A stretch of DNA of 64,000 bases from Elephas maximus indicus (lineage: Eukaryota > Chordata > Mammalia > Proboscidea > Elephantidae), in NCBI RefSeq assembly GCF_024166365.1, contig NC_064819.1, positions 150,542,293 through 150,606,292 of the forward strand, written 5' to 3'. The position numbers were made by a program, and so were the translations under genes. The notes under the pieces are model-generated. The model saw only the letters and a list, made by a program, of their open reading frames with translations. It was not told where the DNA came from and did no database searches. This document shows positions 57,941-64,000 of the stretch, piece after piece (the first letter of the stretch is position 1; every line of letters starts with the position of its first letter).

Positions 57941-58133
57941 TGATACTATACATACCAAAAAACCAAACCCAGTGCCACTGAGTCAATTCCAACTCATAGC
58001 GACCCTATAGGACAGAGTAGAACTGCCCCATAGAGTTTCCAAGGAGCACCTGGCTGATTCAAACTGCTGACCCTCTGGTTAGCAGCCGTAGCACTTAACC
58101 ACTACGCCACCAGGGTTTCTGATACTATGCATA
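57941..58133 (-). mobile_element. AfroSINE, short form, inserted in L1 ORF2 just after motif C
   Basis: Flanked by tgatactatacata (57941-57954) and tgatactatgcata (58120-58133), a 14-bp duplication with one mismatch. Tail accaaaaaaccaaacccagt region, head gcacttaaccactacgccac. Confidence 0.94.
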
Positions 58134-58397
58134 GAGAACCCAAAAGACTCCACAAGAAAACTACTGGAGCTAATAGAAAGATTTAGCGGAGTAAGAGGAT
58201 ACGAGTTAAACACACAAAAACCAGTTGGATTCCTATGCACAAGTAAAGCAAACTACAAAAAGAAAATCAGGAAAGCAATACTATTTATAATAGCCCCTTA
58301 AAAAATACTTAGGAATAAATCTAATCAGAGATGTAAAATATCTATACAAAGAAAACCACAAAGCACTACCGCAAGAAACCAAGAAAGACCCACATAA

Positions 58398-59316
58398 ATG
58401 CTAAATGTACCAGGCTCATGGATAGGTAGACTCAGTATTGTGAAAATGTCAATTCCACCCAAAGCCATCTACAAATACAATGCACTCCTGATCCAAATAC
58501 CAACAGCATTCTTTAACAAGATGGAAAAATTAATCATTAACTTTATATGGAAAGGAAAGAGGCCCCAGATAAGTAAAGTGTTATTGAAGAAGAATAAAGT
58601 AGGAGGCCTTGCATTACCTGACCTCAGAACCTACTATACAGCTATGGTAGTCAAAACAGCGGGTATTAGTACAATGACAGAACATTGACCAGTGGAACAG
58701 AATAGAGAACCCAGATGTAAATCCATCCACCTGATCTTTGACAAAGTCCATTAAATGGGGAATAGACAGTCTTTTTAACAAACTGTGCTGGCCAAGCTGG
58801 ATGTCCATCTATAAAAAAATGAAAAAGGACCCATACCTCACACCATACACAAAAACTAATTCGAAATGTATCAAAGACCTAAATATAAAACTTAAAACTA
58901 TAAAGATCAAGGAAGAAAAACTAGGGTTAACACTAGGGGCTCTAATATATAGCATAAATAGGATACGAATCATAACTAACAATACACAAACACCAGAAGA
59001 GAAGCTACATAACTGGGATCTTCTAAAAATTAAACACTTATGCTCATCAAAAGACTTTACCAAAAGAGTAAGAAGAGAACCTATAGATTGGAGAAAAAAA
59101 ATTGGCTATGACATGTCCGACAAAGTTTTAATCTCTGAAATCCAAAGGAAAATTCAACACCTCTACAGCAAAAAAAAACCAAATAAACCAATTAAAAAAT
59201 GGGCAGAGGATATGAACAGACAGTTCACCAAAGAAGACATTCAGGCCGCTAACAGACAAATGAGGAAATGCTCACAATCACTAGCATTAGAGAAATGCAA
59301 ATCAAAACTACAATGA
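58398..59316 (+). pseudogene. L1 ORF2 C-terminal fragments
   Basis: Two open pieces of the ORF2 region downstream of RT, separated by a stop just after TMTEH at 58686. This region contributes to RNA binding in the family. No complete endonuclease or RT remains, so it cannot be active. Confidence 0.85.
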
Positions 59317-60765
59317 GATACCATCTCACCCTGACATTACTGGCACTAGTAAAAACACAGAAAATAAAAAATGTTGGAGAGGCTGTGGGGTGACTGGAAT
59401 TCTTATGCACTGCTGGTGGGAATGTAAAATGGTCCAAACATTTCAGAAAACAATATGATGCTTCCTTAAAAAGGCAGAAATAGAAATGCCATACAATAGA
59501 GCAATCCCACTCCTAGGAATATATCCAAGAGAAATAAGAGCCATCACACAAATAGACATATGCACGCTCATGTTCATGGCAGCATTATTCACAATAGCAA
59601 GAAGATGGAAAAAACCTAAGTGCCCATCAGCAGATGAGTGGATAAACAAACTATGGTACATATACACAATGGAATACTAAGCAACAATAAAGAACGATGA
59701 TAAATCTGAAAAACATCTCACAACATGAGTGAATCCAAGAGCATTATGCTCAGTGAAATAAGTCAATCACAAAGGGATAAATACTGTATGAGAACACTAT
59801 TAAAAAAACTCAAGAAAAGGTTTAAACACAGAAAGAAACAATCTTTGTTGGTTACGAGGGAGGGAAGGGGTGGAGAGGAAAAAACACTAACTAGACAATA
59901 GGCAATAGATAAGTTATAACTTCGGTGAAGGGTAAAGACAGTACACGATACTGAGGAAGTCAGCACACCTTGACCAAGGCAAAGTCATGGAAGCTTCCTG
60001 GACACATCCAAACTCCCTGAGGTACCAAGTTACTGGGCAGAGAGCTGGGGACTATGGCCTCAGGGGGACATCTAGTTCAATTGGCATAAAATAGTTTATA
60101 AAGAAAATGTTCTACATCCTACTTCGGTGAGTAGCGTCTGAGGTCTTAAAAGTTTCCGATTGGCCATCTAAGATACGCCACTGGTCCCACCCTATTTGGA
60201 GCAAGGGAGAATGAAGAAAACTAAAGGTACAAGGGAAAGATTAGTCCTAAGGGCTAATTGACCACAGCTACCATCACACCCACCAGACTGAGCCCAGAAG
60301 AACTAGATGGTGCCCGGCTACAACCAACAACTGTTCTGACAGGGATCACCATAGAGGGCCCCTGACTTAGCTGGAGAAACACATAGAACAAAATTTAAAC
60401 TCACAGAAGACCAGACTCACTAGTCTGACCGAAACTCGAGAAACCTGAAGAGTATGGCCCCCAAGCACTCTTTTAACTCAGTATTGAAGTCACTCCCGAG
60501 ATTCACCCCATCAGCCAAAGATTAGACAGACCTATAGAACTAAATGGGCACACCAGCCCAGAGGCAAGGACGAGAAGGCTGGAGGGGACAGGAAAGCTGG
60601 ACGAATGCAAATCGAGAACCCGAGGTCGAGGAGAGGAGAGTGTTGACATGTCGTGGAGTGGGCAACCAATGTCGAGAAACAATATATGTATTAATAGTTT
60701 AACGAGAAACTAACTTGCTCTGTAAACTTTCACCTAAAGCACAATTAAAAAAAAAAAAAAAGTAT

Positions 60766-62060
60766 ATCAATCCAGTGGGGACAATATCACAGAATAGTCA
60801 GACAGTTAGTGTAGGCCTCTTACAACAAAGACCAGAAAAACAAGTGAATCAAATATATATATGACCATCTAGGAATCCTAATCATTAAAGACAAAGGTGA
60901 AGAATTGGACTGAGTGAGAGGTGGAAAGAGAGATGATTCAAAAACAGAGGAAATGGGGAATTAAGGATCTTGAGATCATCAGTCCTTGCTAGCTGAATCG
61001 GCACAGCACACACAGGTTGAAGAAAGCAGCAACATCCCAAGCTAATACCCACCCCATCTGGTGTAACCAAGCAACAGTAGGGAATTCCAATCATTCTTCC
61101 TACAACAGAAAGGTAATTCGGACTTTTGCTAACCTCAGCTGAGACTAATAGGTGACGAGTATCCCCACATCCTAAAGAGAAGTGCCAAACACAGATACAG
61201 GACTGGCTATGATGCTTCCAAAAAATCAATACTAGAATCCTTAGCACATCAACAAACTCCAGGCTATAGGAGAGAAAGCTAAGAAATTACTAAAGTATAT
61301 TGGTTAGTAAAAAGTCCTTTAAAAATAATCATCAGAGTGTTACACATTCCTACCCTGACTTCCATGGAAGAGTGCTACCCCAGCCACAGCCAAAAGACAG
61401 GGCTCTCAGAGAACCTCTCAGAGAGAATAGTGATGGTTTCCTGCGAGGATGAAGGGCAGACAGTGAGGAAGAAACTCCCCAGCTGAATGTTTACTGAACA
61501 GCAGGCATGTGTTTGTCTGCCTTGGTGCTGCCATGCGAAAGAATATAACCTGCGTCCTCTGGAGCTGGAGAGTACAGATACTGGGGTTTGACTCTTACCT
61601 GGAAAATCTCAAGATGAAAGGCTGGCTGGAGCAGGCTTTGACTGCAGAGCAAAGGAGAGAAGCCTGCAATGGGAGAAAGCTGCACTTATACCTATAATGG
61701 GACAAGAGAGTGTGTTTCCAATGGGCTAGAATTGGCACAGCAGAAAGTAGCCAGGCTTGAGTGACCCTTAAGGAACAGAGAGCTGCCTGGAGAGATGAGG
61801 CAAGCCCAGCAGAAAGAGACCGCATGGCTTAGAGAAGAGGGGACACTGAAAGTGGTCAGCCAGGGACTGCATCAGCCACTTCAGGGAAATGCTGGGGACT
61901 CTCAGCCAGGGACAGGGGTGGGTGTCTCTGAAAAATCCCTAACATGCTACATGAGACAAAGAACCAGCATCTGAGCATGAGTCACACAGAGAGCACCAAT
62001 TCCAGATTACAACTGTACCAGTTGAGACAGAAATGATTCTGTTCCAAATGATCAGGACTG
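60766..62060 (+). mobile_element. L1 5'UTR-like region of a second element
   Basis: ggacaatatcacagaatagt, then ctcttacaacaaagaccaga, then aacaagtgaatcaaatatat align with the L1 start at 4550-4640. Beyond about 200 bp the two diverge or are hard to align. It starts directly after the A-tail of the preceding L1. No ORF1 or ORF2 follows. The right boundary is a guess. Confidence 0.6.
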
Positions 62061-63047
62061 ATCCTTAAGACTACAGTAACTGTCCTATAAAACTTTAAAA
62101 AAAACAAGTTTTTTTAATGAGAACAAGACATCTTAATAGATTCTGCTTGCATTATTAATTTTTCTATAGCAAATAGATTAAACTGGTAACATTTAGGAAG
62201 GGAGGGAGGAAGAGAGGGAGGGAGGAAGGAGAAAGTAACAAGGGAGGCAGACAATATTATTATTAAGTATCCTGTGGCACAAAATACACAGTTTCTTGCA
62301 GGCCAGGCTTAAAGCACACAAATTGATTTTTAAGGGAGCAGAAAACTTAAGTCTAGGAATCACCTTCTTGTTGATTCTGCCTGGAAACCAACAATTATGC
62401 AAATACAAATTGCAAAGCAGGTTTGTTCAAAAGAAAGCCTGTTGGCATAGTATCAGTATCAACCAAAGGACAATCTACTCACAATGCAAATAAATGTGTC
62501 AGTCCCTGCTATTATCAAGAGATCAGTCACTCACAAACTTCAATTAGAGCCTGTAAATCAATACTCTGTGTTAAGAAACGTAACTACTCCCGCCAGCACA
62601 AAAGTGCAGAATTCCCTCAGGGCAATTTTCTCAGGAATTTCTCGCCCGTGACCAAAATTTACAATACTCCTGCCAAGGTTTTGTCAAGAAAAGATCTGCT
62701 AAAACTGGAGAACTGTGAGTACATGGTAATGACAAAGTTAGGACCTGAGACTTCATATGTTTTGAAGTAATCCTAATAAAAACCTGCAAGCCTAGGTACT
62801 CCCATGACTAGAATTAGGTTATGGACAACAAGGCAAATTAAGCAGCTTTTTTTTTTTTTTTTTAACACACAGCTCATGTCCCTAGTGTCCTTCATTTTGA
62901 GGGTTACTGCCTTTTCTGCCAGAAGAACACCCTGATTCATGTGAGCCTGACTTCAATGCAAATGCAGAATTTAATCCTGCCCTCTAGCTCTTCAGAGTTC
63001 TAAGACAACTTCGTTTAACTTAATTAATGCCCCCTTGATTTCAAACT
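62061..63047. other. Unassigned stretch with a (GGGA)n tract
   Basis: Purine tract with gggaggga-type repeats at 62198-62235, and a T17-18 run at about 62848-62865. No gene was recognised; the 115-codon open frame at 62423-62770 has no domain features. Confidence 0.45.
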
Positions 63048-63252
63048 AAAAACCAAACCCACTGCTGTTGAGTCAATTCTGACTCATAGCAACCCTAGAA
63101 AACAGTAGAACTGCCCCACAGGGTTTCCGAGACTGTAAATCTTTACAGAAACAGACTCCCATATCTTCCTCCCTCAGAGCAGCTGGTGGGTTCGAAGCAC
63201 CCACCTTTCTGTTAGCAGCTGAGCACTTAACTACTGCACCACAAGGGCCCCT
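63048..63252 (-). mobile_element. AfroSINE, intermediate form
   Basis: Tail gttgagtcaattctgactca, middle gagactgtaaatctttacag, head gagcacttaactactgcacc. Confidence 0.92.
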
Positions 63253-63434
63253 CTCCTTGATTTAAAAAACTCATTGGTGTCGAGTGGATTCAGACTTATA
63301 GTGACCCTGTTGAACATTGTAGAACTGCCCCATAGAGTTTCCAAAGAGCAGCTGGTGAATTCCAACTGCCGACCTTTTTGTTAGCAGCTGTAACTCTTAA
63401 CCACTGCACCACCAGGGGCCCCTCCTTCATTTAG
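63253..63434 (-). mobile_element. AfroSINE, short form, with 12-bp target-site duplication
   Basis: ctccttgattta at its left and ctccttcattta at its right (about 63253 and 63423; one mismatch). Tail gtgtcgagtggattcagact, head cttaaccactgcaccaccag. Confidence 0.92.
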
Positions 63435-63780
63435 ATGCCCCTAGGTGGTGCAGACCCTGGTGGCGTAGTGGTTAAGTGCTACAGCTGCTAACCAAAGGGT
63501 CGGCAGTTCAAATCTGCCAGGCGCTCCTTGGAAACTCTATGGGGCAGTTCTACTCTGTCCTATAGAGTCACTATGAGTTGGAATTGACTCAACGGCACTG
63601 GGTTTGGTTTGGTTTTTGGTTTAGGTGGTACAGTGCTTAAGAGCTCAGGTTGCTAACAAGAAGGTCAGCAGTTCGAATCTACCAGCCACTCCTTGGAAAT
63701 GCTTTGGGGCAGTTCTACTCTGTCCTGTAGGGTCACTATGAGCTGGAATCGATTCAACCACAATGGGTTTGGTTTGGTTG
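63435..63780 (+). mobile_element. AfroSINE, older copy, split by a younger SINE
   Basis: The head fragment at 63437-63453 (gcccctaggtggtgcag) continues at 63634 with tgcttaagagctcaggttgc and ends gagctggaatcgattcaacc. Confidence 0.88.
63442..63633 (+). mobile_element. AfroSINE, short form, young-looking, inserted in another SINE
   Basis: Flanked by taggtggtgcag (63442-63453) and taggtggtacag (63622-63633), a 12-bp duplication with one mismatch lying in the head of the older SINE. It retains ggcgtagtggttaagtgcta and gggtttggtttggtttttgg. Confidence 0.94.
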
Positions 63781-63797
63781 TGGGCTAACTTCAAATG

Positions 63798-64000
63798 AAG
63801 GAGCCCTGACGGGGCAGTGGTTAAGCACTGGGCTGCTAAACAAAAGGTTGGGGGTTCCAAACCACACAGCAGCTCCAGTGGATAAAGACCTGGCAATCTG
63901 CTATAAAAGATTAAGCCTAGAAAACCCTATCAGGTGATTCTATTCTGTCATATAGGGCCACTACAAATTGAAATTGACTCTACGGCATCTAACAACATTC
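63798..64000 (+). mobile_element. AfroSINE, intermediate form, reaching the right edge
   Basis: Head ggagccctgacggggcagtg, interior aagacctggcaatctgctat, tail ctacggcatctaacaacatt at the window end. Confidence 0.92.

Larger units (their letters stand above)
57716..60765 (+). mobile_element. L1 LINE, 5'-truncated, ORF2 C-terminal half and 3'UTR, inactive
   Basis: Starts in the RT region (acaggaacaagacaaggatg encodes the [12 protein letters not shown] motif). Motif C reads LVDDMIL where active L1s have FADDMI. The C-terminal part is open at 58398-58688 (KMSIPPKAIYKYNALLIQIP) and 58738-59316 (KPIKKWAEDMNRQFTKEDIQ), followed by stops. The 3'UTR at about 59800-60745 ends in a long A-run. A SINE interrupts it at 57941-58133. 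Confidence 0.9.

Noticed and set aside
57716..60765. Active L1
   Set aside because: 5'-truncated, the RT motif is altered to VDDM in a LVDDMIL context, ORF2 is interrupted by stops and by a SINE, and ORF1 is missing.
60885..61247. 120-codon minus-strand open frame
   Set aside because: Lies antisense in the L1 5'UTR-like region with no recognisable domain. L1 antisense ORFs exist in primates, but nothing here supports one.
1..64000. CRISPR arrays, phage defence loci, operons or other prokaryotic systems
   Set aside because: All recurring units are dispersed mammalian repeats with target duplications or poly(A) tails. There are no regularly spaced direct repeats and no ribosome-binding-site-led gene clusters.

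Overview
This window looks like nuclear DNA from a placental mammal of the clade Afrotheria, most likely an elephant or other paenungulate. The evidence is more than thirty copies of a tRNA-derived SINE with the AfroSINE structure, together with a BovB/RTE-type LINE that has the same 3' end and L1 elements with matching 3' ends. There are no bacterial genes, operons, CRISPR arrays or phage genes. I found no undescribed multi-gene system. Only one functional protein-coding gene is visible.

Gene: the intronless coding exon of HTR1E (serotonin receptor 5-HT1E, 365 aa) lies at 34921-36018 on the + strand. It has a likely splice acceptor about 145 bp upstream and a poly(A) signal about 215 bp downstream. 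The sequence on both sides is probably intron or upstream DNA (left) and downstream DNA (right).

Layout. 1-4.5 kb: a decayed RTE LINE, SINEs and an old MIR. 4.5-7.8 kb: an internally deleted L1 with a 15-bp target-site duplication. 9-17.6 kb: SINEs, L1 3' ends and a SINE nested in an L1. 19.9-21.5 kb: an LTR-like sequence and an old L1M 3' end. 22.5-25.7 kb: a nearly full-length but broken RTE LINE on the minus strand. 26.0-28.7 kb: an LTR/internal/LTR element with a second LTR abutting it. 29.5-33.3 kb: more SINEs. 33.3-40.2 kb: an AfroSINE-free interval around HTR1E. 40-50 kb: SINEs, an MLT1-like LTR and MER5A and L1 relics. 50.86-51.31 kb: a small hAT-type transposon with an 8-bp target duplication, abutting a perfect 84-bp tandem duplication. 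51.6-55.9 kb: SINE clusters and nested insertions. 57-62 kb: an old L1M, then a 3' L1 carrying a SINE, then a second L1 5' region. 63-64 kb: a dense SINE cluster.

Conventions: for SINEs and LINEs, + means the tRNA-like head or ORF reads left to right. Three AfroSINE forms are distinguished. Short: about 160 bp, with gtagtggttaagtgct in the head. Long: about 200 bp, head ctgggtggtgcaaa, middle gatctgcttc and aaaatcagcc. Intermediate: about 200 bp, short-type head plus an inserted middle containing agattacagcc. Element boundaries were read by eye and are good to roughly 5-20 bp unless a target duplication fixes them.
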